A stretch of 64,000 nucleotides of DNA from Rhodovulum sulfidophilum (GCA_003241785.1 QFPW01000001.1:550339-614338); one strand, 5' to 3'. Positions 20,882 through 29,467 are shown, numbered from the stretch's first letter. Translations and numbers: made by a program. Notes: generated by a model from the letters alone, not told the origin.

Positions 20882-20962
20882 TCCCCGGGCTTGACCCGGG
20901 GCCCCGGGGCCATTTCCGATCCCGCGCCCTGAGACCCGAGGCCCCGGGTCGAGCCCGGGGCA
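20882..20962. repeat. Intergenic palindromic repeat, copy 1
   Basis: Two GC-rich half elements in inverted orientation: CCCCGGGCTTGACCCGGGG at the left and CCCCGGGTCGAGCCCGGGG at the right. Each is able to fold as a 7-bp hairpin, and the two can also pair with each other. The core between them contains CCATTTCC. This copy lies between the 3' end of cinA and the 5' end of tRNA-Leu. Four further copies occur in the window at 23188, 40476, 43505 and 62761. Confidence 0.85.
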
Positions 20963-20988
20963 GCGGCGCCGTTGGAGCCCCTCGGCCC

Positions 20989-21747
20989 TCAGCCCTCCGC
21001 CAGGAGCCGCGCCGCCATCGCGCGCAGCGCCGCCATCGCGGCCGCCAGCGCCTCGGGATCGGTGCCGCGCGCGACGATGTTCGCGCCATAGCGGCCGTTC
21101 TCGGTGAAGGGGTAGCAGCCGATCGAGACCTCCGGATGGGCCTCGGCCACGACGCGGAGGGCCCCCGCGATCCGGCCCTCGCCCATGTCGATGCGGATCT
21201 GGTCGCTCAGGACGGGCCGGCCGTCGGCGAGCCGGGGCAGGAGGCCCGCGACCATCGCCCGGAAGACCTGCGGCACGCCCGCCATCACATGGACGTTGCC
21301 GATCGAGAAGCCGGGCGCCTTCGAGACCGGGTTGTCGATCAGCGTGGCGCCGTCCGGGATCCGCGCCATGCGCAGCCGCGCCGGGTTCAGGTCGACCTCG
21401 GGATTGGCATAATTGGTCGCGAGGATCGCCCGCGCGTCCTCGCGCACGTCGATCCCGACCCCGAAGGCGGCGGCGACGCAATCGGCGGTGATGTCGTCAT
21501 GCGTCGGGCCGATCCCGCCCGAGGTGAAGACATGCGTGTAGCGCGCCCGGAGCGCGTTCACGGCGGCGACGATCTCCCCGGCCACGTCGGGCACCACGCG
21601 CGCCTCGCGCAGCGGAATGCCCTTGGCGCCGAGCGCCTGGGCGAGATGGGGCATGTTCGCGTCCTGGGTGCGGCCCGAAAGGATCTCGTCGCCGATCGTG
21701 ATCATCGCGGCGGTCGGGCCGGCCTCGGCGGGGGTGTCGGTGGTCAT
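20989..21747 (-). CDS. CinA/MoaB-like molybdopterin-binding domain protein
   Basis: 252 residues. The MoCF-type domain (about residues 10-180) is clear from AAMITIGDEILSGRTQDAN, VFTSGGIGPTHDDIT and the NVHVMAGVPQVFRAM block. The C-terminal nicotinamide-nucleotide amidase domain of full CinA is absent, so this is the short form common in alphaproteobacteria and annotated as competence/damage-inducible protein A. In some bacteria the COG1058 domain is an ADP-ribose pyrophosphatase in pyridine-nucleotide recycling. Whether this short form has that activity cannot be told. It is divergent from map. Confidence 0.88.
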   Translation of the reverse strand: MTTDTPAEAGPTAAMITIGDEILSGRTQDANMPHLAQALGAKGIPLREARVVPDVAGEIVAAVNALRARYTHVFTSGGIGPTHDDITADCVAAAFGVGIDVREDARAILATNYANPEVDLNPARLRMARIPDGATLIDNPVSKAPGFSIGNVHVMAGVPQVFRAMVAGLLPRLADGRPVLSDQIRIDMGEGRIAGALRVVAEAHPEVSIGCYPFTENGRYGANIVARGTDPEALAAAMAALRAMAARLLAEG

Positions 21748-21947
21748 CGGGGGTCCTGTCTGCGGCGGAGGGTCTCGCCCGCATCAGAGACCCGGGCGCC
21801 CGGCGGATGCAATGGCCGCGAGGCGGGCGCGGCGCCACGACGGTTGCCCCGGACGGTCCAAGCGCCTAAATGCACTCAATGGCGTCGCGGACCGGGAAGT
21901 TCCCGGGCGCGGCGGAACGAGGATTCGGATTGTCTGGAGACATTCCC

Positions 21948-22772
21948 GTGGAAGGTTACGCGCCGGGTCGTCTGAACAGGGACGGCATTCGCATTCACAG
22001 CCCGGAAGACTTCGCCGGTATGCGCGCGGCGGGGCATCTGGTCGCGGAGATTCTCGACCGCGTGGCACCGCTGGTGCAGCCCGGGGTCGCGACGATCGAG
22101 CTCGACACCGCGATCCACGACATGATCAAGGCCGCCGGCGCCGTCTCGGCCACCGTGGGCTACAAGGGCTACAGGCACGCCTCCTGCATCTCGATCAACC
22201 ACGTCGTCTGCCACGGCATCCCGTCGGACAAGCGCCTGCGCGAGGGGGATGTGCTCAACATCGACGTGACGGTGATCGTCGATGGCTGGTACGGCGATTC
22301 GAGCCGGATGTACGTGGCGGGCCCGCCGCCCCGCAAGGCCGAGCGGCTGATCGACATCACCCATGACGCGCTCTTCAAGGGCATCGAGCAGGTGAAGCCG
22401 GGCAATACCTTCGGCGACATCGGCGCCGCGATCCAGCGTTTCGCCGAGGCGCATCGCTGCTCGGTAGTGCGCGATTTTTGCGGCCACGGGCTCGGGCGGG
22501 TGTTCCACGCCGCGCCGAATGTGCTGCACTACGGCCGCTGGGGCGCCGGGCCGGTGCTGGAGCCGGGCATGTTCTTCACGATCGAGCCGATGATCAACCT
22601 CGGCCGGCCGGAGACCAAGGTGCTCGACGACGACTGGACCGCCGTCACCAAGGACCGCTCGCTTTCGGCGCAGTTCGAGCATTCGGTCGGCGTCACCGAG
22701 GACGGCTGCGAGATCTTCACGCTCTCGCCCGCCGGGCTCTTCCACCCGACGTGGGACCGCGGGGCGGTCTGA
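21948..22772 (+). CDS. map: Methionine aminopeptidase, type I
   Basis: 274 residues. It removes the initiator methionine from nascent proteins with a di-metal centre. Metal ligands are visible as Asp in LNIDVTVIVDGWYGDSSRMY (two aspartates), His in CGHGLGRVFH, Glu in FTIEPMIN and Glu in QFEHSVGVTEDG. The substrate histidine is in SINHVVCHGIP. I chose the GTG at 21948, which has GGAG eight bases upstream and gives the usual family length. An in-frame ATG at 21870 would add 26 residues without homology-like content or a ribosome site. Confidence 0.93.
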   Translation: MEGYAPGRLNRDGIRIHSPEDFAGMRAAGHLVAEILDRVAPLVQPGVATIELDTAIHDMIKAAGAVSATVGYKGYRHASCISINHVVCHGIPSDKRLREGDVLNIDVTVIVDGWYGDSSRMYVAGPPPRKAERLIDITHDALFKGIEQVKPGNTFGDIGAAIQRFAEAHRCSVVRDFCGHGLGRVFHAAPNVLHYGRWGAGPVLEPGMFFTIEPMINLGRPETKVLDDDWTAVTKDRSLSAQFEHSVGVTEDGCEIFTLSPAGLFHPTWDRGAV

Positions 22773-22885
22773 CCGAGGCGCTCGGACCCGGGCGGGTCCT
22801 CGATCCGCGGCGCGCCGCGCTTTCTCCTTGAACGGGCCTCGCGGGGCTGTGAGGATCGTCACCCGTGTATCAAGGGGTGACGGCG

Positions 22886-23041
22886 ATGCGTCCGGCTCTG
22901 GTCCTGGTTTTCCTGGCACCGTTCTTTCTCTGCGCCTGCGGCGATCCGCCGCCGCCGAAGCACCCGCTGCTCGAGTCGCGCCAGACCGGATGCGACGACG
23001 GCGGGTCGGGCGGCGTGGTGATCGACGGCGTCTGCCTCTGA
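22886..23041 (+). CDS. Very small putative lipoprotein
   Basis: 51 residues, beginning MRPALVLVFLAPFFLCACGD. The hydrophobic stretch ends in L-C-A-C, an acceptable lipobox with lipidation predicted at Cys18. The short mature part is Pro-rich, then Gly-rich, with two further cysteines (near QTGCDDGGSGG and at the end GVCL) that could form a disulfide. A purine-rich ribosome site (AAGGGGTGA) precedes the ATG by about nine bases. It lies 113 bases after map and is followed by two repeats. Function unknown; a chance ORF cannot be excluded, but signal, start context and codon usage fit. Confidence 0.6.
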   Translation: MRPALVLVFLAPFFLCACGDPPPPKHPLLESRQTGCDDGGSGGVVIDGVCL

Positions 23042-23083
23042 CGCGCGGCGCGGCGGCGGAAAGGCTCACCCCGCGGCGTGGCG

Positions 23084-23161
23084 GATGGTGGGCGGAATCG
23101 CCCACCCTACGGCCGCGATGGGTGGGCAGCGGGCCGTAGGGTGGGCGATTCGCCCACCATC
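23084..23161. repeat. Large inverted repeat (GTAGGGTGGGCGATTCGCCCACC type)
   Basis: Two arms of about 30 bases (23084-23114 and 23132-23161) are inverse complements apart from a single extra G in the left arm, with a 17-base spacer. Each arm also contains a short internal palindrome around GGGCGATTCGCCC. It lies downstream of the 51-residue lipoprotein and next to repeat copy 2. It is a repeat of REP/MITE appearance with no coding capacity. Confidence 0.85.
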
Positions 23162-23187
23162 CGAACGGTGACGCCTCCCGTTCCGCC

Positions 23188-23270
23188 GCCCCGGGCTTGA
23201 CCCGGGGCCTAGAACCCAGTGCGCGGCCATCCGGGACATGGCGTCGAGGCCCCGGGTCAGGCCCGGGGCA
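23188..23270. repeat. Intergenic palindromic repeat, copy 2
   Basis: It has the same architecture as copy 1: left CCCCGGGCTTGACCCGGGG, right CCCCGGGTCAGGCCCGGGG. The core, read on the minus strand, resembles that of copy 5 (CGCCATGTCCCGGA against CCCCATTTCCGGA), so this copy is inverted. It lies between convergent gene ends (lipoprotein and the PLD-like gene). Confidence 0.85.
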
Positions 23271-23299
23271 GCTGCAAGCGGCGCCGACCTTCCCCCGCC

Positions 23300-24865
23300 T
23301 CAGACGATCTCCTCGGGCATCAGCGGCACGGACTGGCCGAATTCCTCGGCCGGGCGCACGTCGTAGGGGACGATGAACCCCCGCCGCTCGCGCGGCGGCC
23401 GGCGCGCGTTCTCCGCCGCGATCCCGGCCCAGGTCGCGCGCGCGGTGGCGAGATCATAGGCCTCCGGCGGCGCGTCCTCCGGCAGCCAGTGCTCGAACAG
23501 CCGCCGGCGCAGCGTCGCGACCGAGGGCCGGTCGCCGAAGACCACGCCGGTCTCGGTGTCCCAGCGCATGCTGCGGCCGTTGAGATTGGCCGATCCGACC
23601 ATGGCGAGGGTGTCGTCGGCAATCGCCACCTTGGCATGGACGTAGACGATCTCCGAGCCGAGCGCCGCGTCGCGATCCTCGCTGGGCGACGGCGCGGGGC
23701 GGAGCGGCATGCCGATGAAGGCGCGCGGCCCGAAGGCGCGCCGCACCTTCCGCACGCAGCGCGCCTGGAGGTATTCGCCGAACCGCGCGTCGAGGCCGGG
23801 CTCCTTCTCGAAGGCGACCTCCTCGGGCGCGGCGGGCAGGATCATGATGAGCTCGAGCCTCGGCTCGCGCCGGGCCAGCCGCGCGAGCGCCGCGGCGAGC
23901 GGCCGGTGCCGGAAGTACTGCGTCTCGATGAAGATGAGCTGGCGGGCCGTGGCGAAGAGCTTGCGATGCTCCTCCTCGGATTCGCGAATCCAGGGCTTCG
24001 GCGACAGCCGGAACGGGTTGCGCGACCCGTCCCGCGACAGGGTGCGGACGAAGCGCGGATCGCCGGTGGTCTGCCGCTCCGGGATCGGCTTCTCGCCCCA
24101 GAGCGCCTCGAGATGCGCCTGGGCCGCCGCGACGCAGTCCGCGCCGGCCGTGATCACCGAGACGTCGTGCCAGGTCTGCTCCGCCGGCCGATCGTGCTCG
24201 GGATCGTCGTAGCGCCGCTCGTCGAGGTCGAGGCCGCCGATGAAGAGGGTCTTCCGGTCGAAGACCGCGAGCTTCTGGTGATGCGTCGCGGGATAGATGT
24301 TCGGCATGGGCGCGAACCGCGCGCGCGGCGCGCCATCCTCGGGCAGCCAGGGCCGGAGCCCGACCGAGAGCCGCAGCGCCTCGCGCCGGTCCGGCTCCGG
24401 CTTGCGCGCCAGCGCGCCGAGCTGGCGCCGCAGCCGCGCCATGATCAGCGGCCAGAAGACGAAGCGGGGCGCGAAGCCGGCCCGCGCCGGCTGGCGCACC
24501 GCGAGCACGCGCAGGCCCGCGCCGCCCGCGATCTCGCGCGCGGCGGCGAACTGCCGCACCGAGCGCCAGGTGTCGCGGTGCAGCCGCGTCGCGAGCGCGG
24601 GATCGAAATCGGCGAGGATGAAATGGATCCTGACCCCGGCGCGCAGCCGGTGGACGACGAGGTCTAGCCAGGTGGCGCCGATCGCGCGGCCCTCGGCCGA
24701 GCGCAGCCGGGTGCGGAGATCGAAGACGCGGAACCCGGCCCAGATCTCGCGCTCCGCCGCGAGGAACAGCCGTTCGAGTTCGGGAAAGCCCTCATGGGCG
24801 GTGACGAGGGGACGGACGCTGAGCGTGTCTCCCTCGGCATGGCGGTCGCGAAGGCCCAGATCCAT
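23300..24865 (-). CDS. Phospholipase D-like protein with two HKD motifs
   Basis: 521 residues. Two phosphodiesterase motifs of the PLD superfamily are intact: HHQKLAVFDRKTLFIGG (about residues 190-206) and HAKVAIADDTLAMVGSANLNGRS (about 415-437). Each has the H-K-D/N-containing pattern, so one bilobed active site can form. There is no signal peptide or membrane segment. Family members include phospholipases, cardiolipin synthase-like transferases and nucleases, and the exact substrate is open. The ATG at 24865 has a GAGGG just upstream. It is transcribed in the same direction as truB and rbfA, 53 bases downstream of truB. Confidence 0.9.
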   Translation of the reverse strand: MDLGLRDRHAEGDTLSVRPLVTAHEGFPELERLFLAAEREIWAGFRVFDLRTRLRSAEGRAIGATWLDLVVHRLRAGVRIHFILADFDPALATRLHRDTWRSVRQFAAAREIAGGAGLRVLAVRQPARAGFAPRFVFWPLIMARLRRQLGALARKPEPDRREALRLSVGLRPWLPEDGAPRARFAPMPNIYPATHHQKLAVFDRKTLFIGGLDLDERRYDDPEHDRPAEQTWHDVSVITAGADCVAAAQAHLEALWGEKPIPERQTTGDPRFVRTLSRDGSRNPFRLSPKPWIRESEEEHRKLFATARQLIFIETQYFRHRPLAAALARLARREPRLELIMILPAAPEEVAFEKEPGLDARFGEYLQARCVRKVRRAFGPRAFIGMPLRPAPSPSEDRDAALGSEIVYVHAKVAIADDTLAMVGSANLNGRSMRWDTETGVVFGDRPSVATLRRRLFEHWLPEDAPPEAYDLATARATWAGIAAENARRPPRERRGFIVPYDVRPAEEFGQSVPLMPEEIV

Positions 24866-24918
24866 ATATCCCTCGATGCGGCCGGGCTCGGAGGCCCGGC
24901 GAGGATTATGGGCCTCCG

Positions 24919-25833
24919 CTATTCCGCGTCGAGCCGAAACACGCGGGTCGGATGCAGCTCTCCGCCGCGGTAGACGCCAATCGCCACCGGCTCGCCCGCG
25001 TAGCTCGCCCAGGCCTCGTCGCCGTAGTCGACGGAAGCCGCCAGTACGAGGCCCGGATTGCCGTTGCGGAGCCGCGCGGCGCCTTCTGGCGTCGCGGGCA
25101 GGCAGGGCAGGTCCCCGAGCCCGGCCTCGAGGCCGAGCAGATGCGCGTCGAGCTCCGGTGAGCGGGCGAGCCGGTCGACCTCGTCGAGCGGGATCGCCGC
25201 GTCGACGTCGAAGGGCCCGGCCCAGAGCCGCCGCAGCTCCACGACATGCCCGAGGCAGCCGAGCGCGGCGCCGAGGTCGCGGGCGATCGCGCGGACATAG
25301 CCGCCCTTGCCGCATTCCATCTCCAGCACGGCGGTATCGGCGTCCGGCGTCCCGATCAGCTCGAGCCGGGCGACATGCAGCGGCCGGGCGGCGAGATCGA
25401 GCTCCTCGCCCGCGCGGGCGAGGTCATAGGCGCGCTCGCCGTCGACCTTCACCGCCGAGACCTGCGGCGGGATCTGCAGGATATCGCCGCGGAACGCGCC
25501 GAGCGCGGCCTCGATCGCCTCCGCCGAGGGCCGCGCGGCGCTGGTCTCGAGGACCGCGCCCTCGGCGTCGTCGGTCGCGGTGCGCGCGCCCCAGCGCACG
25601 GTGAAGCGGTAGCATTTGTCGGCGTCGGTCACGTAGGGCACGGTCTTCGTCGCCTCGCCGAGCGCGATGGCGAGCAGGCCGGTCGCCGCCGGGTCGAGCG
25701 TGCCGGCGTGGCCCGCCTTCTTCGCGTCGAGGGCCCAGCGGACCTTCGCCACCACCTGCGCGGAGGTGGGCCCGCTCGGTTTGTCGATCAGGAGCCAGCC
25801 GTTCACCGGCCGGCCACGTTGCCGTCTGGCCAT
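24919..25833 (-). CDS. truB: tRNA pseudouridine-55 synthase TruB
   Basis: 304 residues. TruB makes pseudouridine 55 in the T-loop of tRNAs. The catalytic aspartate is in GHAGTLDPAATGLLAIALGEATK. Other blocks are NGWLLIDKPSGPTS at the N terminus, IPPQVSAVKVDGERAYDLAR and KGGYVRAIARDLG. A C-terminal PUA-like domain follows (GNPGLVL...AWASYAGEPVAIGVYRGGELHPTRVF). It lies 26 bases downstream of rbfA on the same strand, the usual ribosome-maturation pairing. Confidence 0.96.
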   Translation of the reverse strand: MARRQRGRPVNGWLLIDKPSGPTSAQVVAKVRWALDAKKAGHAGTLDPAATGLLAIALGEATKTVPYVTDADKCYRFTVRWGARTATDDAEGAVLETSAARPSAEAIEAALGAFRGDILQIPPQVSAVKVDGERAYDLARAGEELDLAARPLHVARLELIGTPDADTAVLEMECGKGGYVRAIARDLGAALGCLGHVVELRRLWAGPFDVDAAIPLDEVDRLARSPELDAHLLGLEAGLGDLPCLPATPEGAARLRNGNPGLVLAASVDYGDEAWASYAGEPVAIGVYRGGELHPTRVFRLDAE

Positions 25834-25859
25834 GGAGAAAACCTCGGGAAAGCGGGCCG

Positions 25860-26261
25860 TCAGTCGGTTTCTTCGATGTCCCGCCGCACGTCGGGCGAGT
25901 CGAGCAGCGCCCGGGTCCGGTCCATCTGGTCGAAGGTCCTATCGGGCTGGAAACTGAGGTCGGGCGAGAATTTCAGGTCGATCTGGCTCGTCACCTGCCG
26001 GCGCAGCTCGTGCCGGTTGCGGGTCAGGGCCTTCAGGATGCCATCCGTGTTCACGCCGCCGAGCGGCAGGACGAAGACGGTGGCATGGCGCAGGTCGGGC
26101 GAGATCTTGACCTCGGCGACGGTGATCGAAGCCGAGCCAAGCTCCGGGTCGTGCACGTCGCCCCGGGCGAGGATATCCGACAGCGCGCGCCGGATCACCT
26201 CCGCCACGCGAAGCTGGCGCTGGGTCGGTCCGCCGCCGGAAAGGGGTCTTGTCTTTGCCAT
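25860..26261 (-). CDS. rbfA: Ribosome-binding factor A
   Basis: 133 residues. A KH-like fold protein that binds the immature 30S subunit and assists 16S rRNA 5' processing, and is needed for cold adaptation. Recognised by QRQLRVAEVIRRALSDIL at the N terminus, DPELGSASITVAEVKISPDLRHATVFV and the LRRQVTSQIDLKFSPDLSF region. I used the ATG at 26261; a GTG nine bases upstream is also in frame but its ribosome site is too close. It is divergent from dapB and co-oriented with truB. Confidence 0.94.
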   Translation of the reverse strand: MAKTRPLSGGGPTQRQLRVAEVIRRALSDILARGDVHDPELGSASITVAEVKISPDLRHATVFVLPLGGVNTDGILKALTRNRHELRRQVTSQIDLKFSPDLSFQPDRTFDQMDRTRALLDSPDVRRDIEETD

Positions 26262-26373
26262 CCGGGTCACATCCTATCACGCGCGCGCGGAGTCAAGGGC
26301 GGCCGGCGACGGCCGGGCCGCCGGACCCGTTTTCGCGCGCGTATCCCGCGAGAGTCGAGACAGAGGGTAAATC

Positions 26374-27192
26374 ATGGAGCAGGGGGTTGGGATCGCCGTC
26401 GTCGGCGTCGCCGGTCGGATGGGCCGGATGCTGGCCGAGGCGGTGCGCGAGGCGCCCGGCGCCTATCTGAGCGGCGTGACGGTGCGCCCCGGGCATCCCT
26501 GGGCGGGCCAGGATCTCGGCGCGGCGCTGGGCGGGGCGCCGCTCGGCGTCCTCGTGGAGGACGATCCGCTCGAGGTCTTCGCGCGCAGCCAGGCGGTGCT
26601 CGACTTCACCACGCCCGACGCGACCGTCGCCCATGCCGAGATCGCGGCCCAGGCGCGGCTCACGCATGTGATCGGCACCACCGGGCTCGAGCCCGCGCAT
26701 CTCGCGCATCTGCGCGCCGCCGGCCGCCACGCGGTGATCGTGCGCTCGGGCAACATGAGCGTGGGCGTCAACCTGCTCGTCGAGGTCACGCGCAAGGTCG
26801 CCGAGGTGCTCGGGCCCGACTACGACATCGAGATCGTCGAGATGCATCACCGCCACAAGGTCGACGCCCCCTCCGGCACCGCGCTCATGCTGGGCGAGGC
26901 GGCCGCCGAGGGGCGCGGCGTCGCGCTCGACCAGGCGATGGTGAGCGGCCGGGACGGGATCACCGGGGCGCGGCCCGAGGGCGTGATCGGCTTCGCCAGC
27001 CTGCGCGGCGGCGACGTGATCGGCGAGCATACCGCGATCTTCGCCGGCCCCGGCGAGCGGGTGACGATCGGCCATGTCGCGAGCGACCGGATGCTGTTCG
27101 CCCGCGGCGCGGTGCGCGCCGCGCTCTGGGGGCAGGGCCGGGCGCCGGGCGAATACACGATGCGCGACGTGCTCGGGCTCGCCGGTTCCTGA
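26374..27192 (+). CDS. dapB: 4-Hydroxy-tetrahydrodipicolinate reductase
   Basis: 272 residues. DapB reduces 4-hydroxy-tetrahydrodipicolinate with NAD(P)H in lysine and diaminopimelate synthesis. The N-terminal Rossmann motif is VVGVAGRMGRML. The DapB signature is EIVEMHHRHKVDAPSGTA with the catalytic His/Lys pair, and GTTGL and NMSVGVNLL are also family blocks. The ATG has GAGGG upstream. It is divergent from rbfA across about 110 bases, an arrangement common in this order. Confidence 0.96.
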   Translation: MEQGVGIAVVGVAGRMGRMLAEAVREAPGAYLSGVTVRPGHPWAGQDLGAALGGAPLGVLVEDDPLEVFARSQAVLDFTTPDATVAHAEIAAQARLTHVIGTTGLEPAHLAHLRAAGRHAVIVRSGNMSVGVNLLVEVTRKVAEVLGPDYDIEIVEMHHRHKVDAPSGTALMLGEAAAEGRGVALDQAMVSGRDGITGARPEGVIGFASLRGGDVIGEHTAIFAGPGERVTIGHVASDRMLFARGAVRAALWGQGRAPGEYTMRDVLGLAGS

Positions 27193-27393
27193 CGCGAAGC
27201 CGCCCGGAACGGGGCTCCCGGGGGGCGTTCCGGCAATTTTCGTTGTGCCGAGGGCGATTCTGGCGTAAAGGGGCGGTCGGAAAAGTTACATCTTGAACTA
27301 TCTGCTCGTCGCCTCGCCGGTCAGACTATTGATCTTGGTTTGACTTGACCCGCGGCCGCCGCATCTCGCGGGCGGCGACACTGGAGACGAAGA

Positions 27394-27603
27394 ATGGCTA
27401 ACGGCACTGTGAAATGGTTCAACGCCACCAAGGGTTTCGGGTTCATCCAGCCCGACGCCGGTGGCAAGGACGTGTTCCTGCACATTTCGGCGCTTGAGCG
27501 CGCCGGCCTGCGCGAGATCGCGGACGGCCAGAAGGTGAGCTACGAGCTCGAGACCGGCCGCGACGGCCGCGCCTCGGCCAGCCAGATCGCGCTGGTTCGC
27601 TAA
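27394..27603 (+). CDS. Cold-shock domain protein (CspA family)
   Basis: 69 residues, a single cold-shock domain with RNP1 (KGFGFIQPD) and RNP2 (VFLHIS) motifs for single-stranded nucleic-acid binding. It starts with the typical MANGTVKWFN. Such proteins act as RNA chaperones or antiterminators. A 201-base region separates it from dapB. A possible leader hairpin (CCGCCGC / GCGGGCGG, just before the ribosome site) precedes the start. A good terminator follows, so it is its own unit. Cold induction is an inference from the family; some CspA paralogues are constitutive. Confidence 0.95.
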   Translation: MANGTVKWFNATKGFGFIQPDAGGKDVFLHISALERAGLREIADGQKVSYELETGRDGRASASQIALVR

Positions 27604-27668
27604 GCTCAGGGAATAGGCCGGGTCGCGATCCGCGGTCCGGCGCTCGCATCCTCCCGGATGCGACCTTC

Positions 27669-27695
27669 GGCCCGCCTCGGCGGGCCTTTTCTTTT
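27669..27695 (+). terminator. Rho-independent terminator of the cold-shock gene
   Basis: GGCCCGCC and GGCGGGCC arms (27669-27676, 27679-27686) are followed at once by TTTTCTTTT. It lies about 65 bases after the cold-shock stop codon and ahead of the convergent aminotransferase gene. Confidence 0.88.
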
Positions 27696-27715
27696 GCGCG
27701 AGGCCGCGGTCGGCG

Positions 27716-28897
27716 TCAGCCGACCGAGGCGATCGCGGCGGCGAGCTTGTCGAGCCCGTCGGCGGGCAGGCCCGCGATATTGATCCGGCTGTCGCCGATC
27801 ATGTAGACGCCATGCTCGCTCCGGAGCCGCGCCACCTGTTCGGGACCGAGGCCGAGGCGCGAGAACATGCCCCGATGCGTGGCGATGAAGTCGTAGCGGT
27901 CGGAATTGGTCGCGCGGCGCAGCGCCTCGGCGAGACCCTCGCGCAGGACGAGCATCCCCCGCCGCATCTCCTCGAGCTCGGCCATCCAGTCGGCGCGAAG
28001 CGCGTCGTCGCCGAGGATGATCTCGACCGTCTTCGCGCCATGGTCGGGCGGGAAGGAATAGTTCATCCGGTTCAGCGAGGCGAGATTGCCCTGGGCGATC
28101 GCGGTGAGGTTCGGCGCCGCGGTGATGGCGAAGGCCGCGCCCACCCGGTCGCGGTAGAGGCCGAAGTTCTTCGAGCAGCTGACCGCGAGCAGGGTTTCGG
28201 GCACCTGCCCCGCGAGATAGCGCAGGCCCGCCGCGTCGGATTCGAGCCCGTCGCCGAAGCCCTGATAGGCGAAGTCGATCATCGGCACGAGGCCCTTGTG
28301 CGCGCAGAGCTCGGCGATCAGCCGCCACTGCTCCAGCGTCGGATTGGCCCCGGTCGGATTGTGGCAGCAGCCGTGCAGCAGCACGACGTCGCCGACCTTG
28401 GCCCCGGCCAGATCGGCGAGCATGCCCTCGAAATCGACGCCGCGGGTCGCGGGATCGAAATAGCGGTAGGTGCGCGCGGGAATGCCGAGATGGGCCAGCA
28501 TCGCCGGATGGTTCGGCCAGGTCGGATCCGAGTACCAGACCACCGCCTCGGGATCGGCGCGCTGGATGAGCTCGAAGAGCTGGTGCACCGCGCCGGTGCC
28601 GCCCGGGGTCTGGACGCCGGCGATCCGGTCCTCCGCGATGGCGTCGCCGAAGACGAGGCCGCGCATCCGCGCGACGAAGGCGGGATCGCCGGCGAGGCTC
28701 ACGTAGGATTTCGTCGTCTGCTCTTCCCAGAGCCGGCGTTCCGCCGCCTTGACCGCGCGCATGACCGGGGTGCGCCCCGCCGCGTCCTTGTAGACGCCGA
28801 CGCCGAGGTCGAGCTTCTCGGCGCGGGGGTCGGCGGCGAAGATCGCGATGAGCTCGATGATCTTGTCGGGCGCGGGCGTGTTCAGGGCTTCGAGCAT
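27716..28897 (-). CDS. Aromatic/aspartate aminotransferase (class I, PLP-dependent)
   Basis: 393 residues. A fold-type I aminotransferase of the AspC/TyrB branch. Visible are LDLGVGVYKDAAGRTPVM, the GGTGAVHQLF loop, the HGCCHNPTGANPT block, the IDFAYQGFGDGL segment and the PLP-binding lysine in AVSCSKNFGLYRDRVG. It exchanges amino groups between aspartate or aromatic amino acids and 2-oxoglutarate. Substrate preference is not decided by these motifs. It is the last gene of an apparent minus-strand operon, sseA-GNAT-aminotransferase. Confidence 0.93.
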   Translation of the reverse strand: MLEALNTPAPDKIIELIAIFAADPRAEKLDLGVGVYKDAAGRTPVMRAVKAAERRLWEEQTTKSYVSLAGDPAFVARMRGLVFGDAIAEDRIAGVQTPGGTGAVHQLFELIQRADPEAVVWYSDPTWPNHPAMLAHLGIPARTYRYFDPATRGVDFEGMLADLAGAKVGDVVLLHGCCHNPTGANPTLEQWRLIAELCAHKGLVPMIDFAYQGFGDGLESDAAGLRYLAGQVPETLLAVSCSKNFGLYRDRVGAAFAITAAPNLTAIAQGNLASLNRMNYSFPPDHGAKTVEIILGDDALRADWMAELEEMRRGMLVLREGLAEALRRATNSDRYDFIATHRGMFSRLGLGPEQVARLRSEHGVYMIGDSRINIAGLPADGLDKLAAAIASVG

Positions 28898-28921
28898 GGT
28901 TTCCTCCTCGCGGGCGCGCGC

Positions 28922-29467
28922 TCAGGCGCGGTCGCGGGCGAGGACGCGCGTGACGACCTCGCGCCGCGTCGGCTGGAAGCCGATCTTCTGGTAAAGCGGC
29001 AGCGCCCGGGGATGATCGAGCGTGTTGGTGTTGACCGTGACGCGCGCCGTTCCCGGCTGGTCCCAGGCCATGTGCACGGCGGTGGCGAGCAGGAAGCTCC
29101 CGAGGCCGAGACCCATCGCCTCGGCGACCAGGCCGAAATAGGCGAGGTCGCAGACCCCGTCCTCGCGCGCGTCGAGGATGAAGAATCCATGCGGCCAGCC
29201 CGAGCGGATCAGCGTGCAGAGCGTGACCCTCGGATCACCGAGGAAGCTTTCGAGCTCCGCCGCGCCGCGCCGGTGCTGGTCGGTCCATTCGTAGTCGGCG
29301 CCGACCGCGTCGTAGATCTGCAGGAAGTACCAGACCGGCGGGTTCTCCGCCGCGACCAGCATCGAGGGCGCCCCGGCGGGCATGTGCGGGATCGGCTGCG
29401 CCGGCCGCGCCACCATCTCGAGATGCGTGATCGTCACCTCGACGCTATCGCCCGCCCGGTATGCCAT
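28922..29467 (-). CDS. GNAT family N-acetyltransferase
   Basis: 181 residues. The acetyl-CoA-binding region is visible as DLAYFGLVAEAMGLGLGSFLLATAV, with the pyrophosphate loop MGLGLGS, followed by the NTNTLDHPRALPLYQKIGFQPTRRE block that ends most GNAT domains. The N-terminal half is family-specific. The acceptor substrate is unknown. It lies nine bases after sseA and 25 bases before the aminotransferase, so it is likely co-transcribed with both. Confidence 0.88.
   Translation of the reverse strand: MAYRAGDSVEVTITHLEMVARPAQPIPHMPAGAPSMLVAAENPPVWYFLQIYDAVGADYEWTDQHRRGAAELESFLGDPRVTLCTLIRSGWPHGFFILDAREDGVCDLAYFGLVAEAMGLGLGSFLLATAVHMAWDQPGTARVTVNTNTLDHPRALPLYQKIGFQPTRREVVTRVLARDRA

Noticed and set aside
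20882..23270. Repeats considered as a CRISPR array or insertion-sequence ends
   Set aside because: Copies are kilobases apart with no regular spacers, no cas genes, no transposase and no target duplications visible.
27193..27393. Promoter hexamers before the cold-shock gene (TTGAAC, TTGACT)
   Set aside because: No properly spaced -10 partner could be found for either, so no promoter is called.
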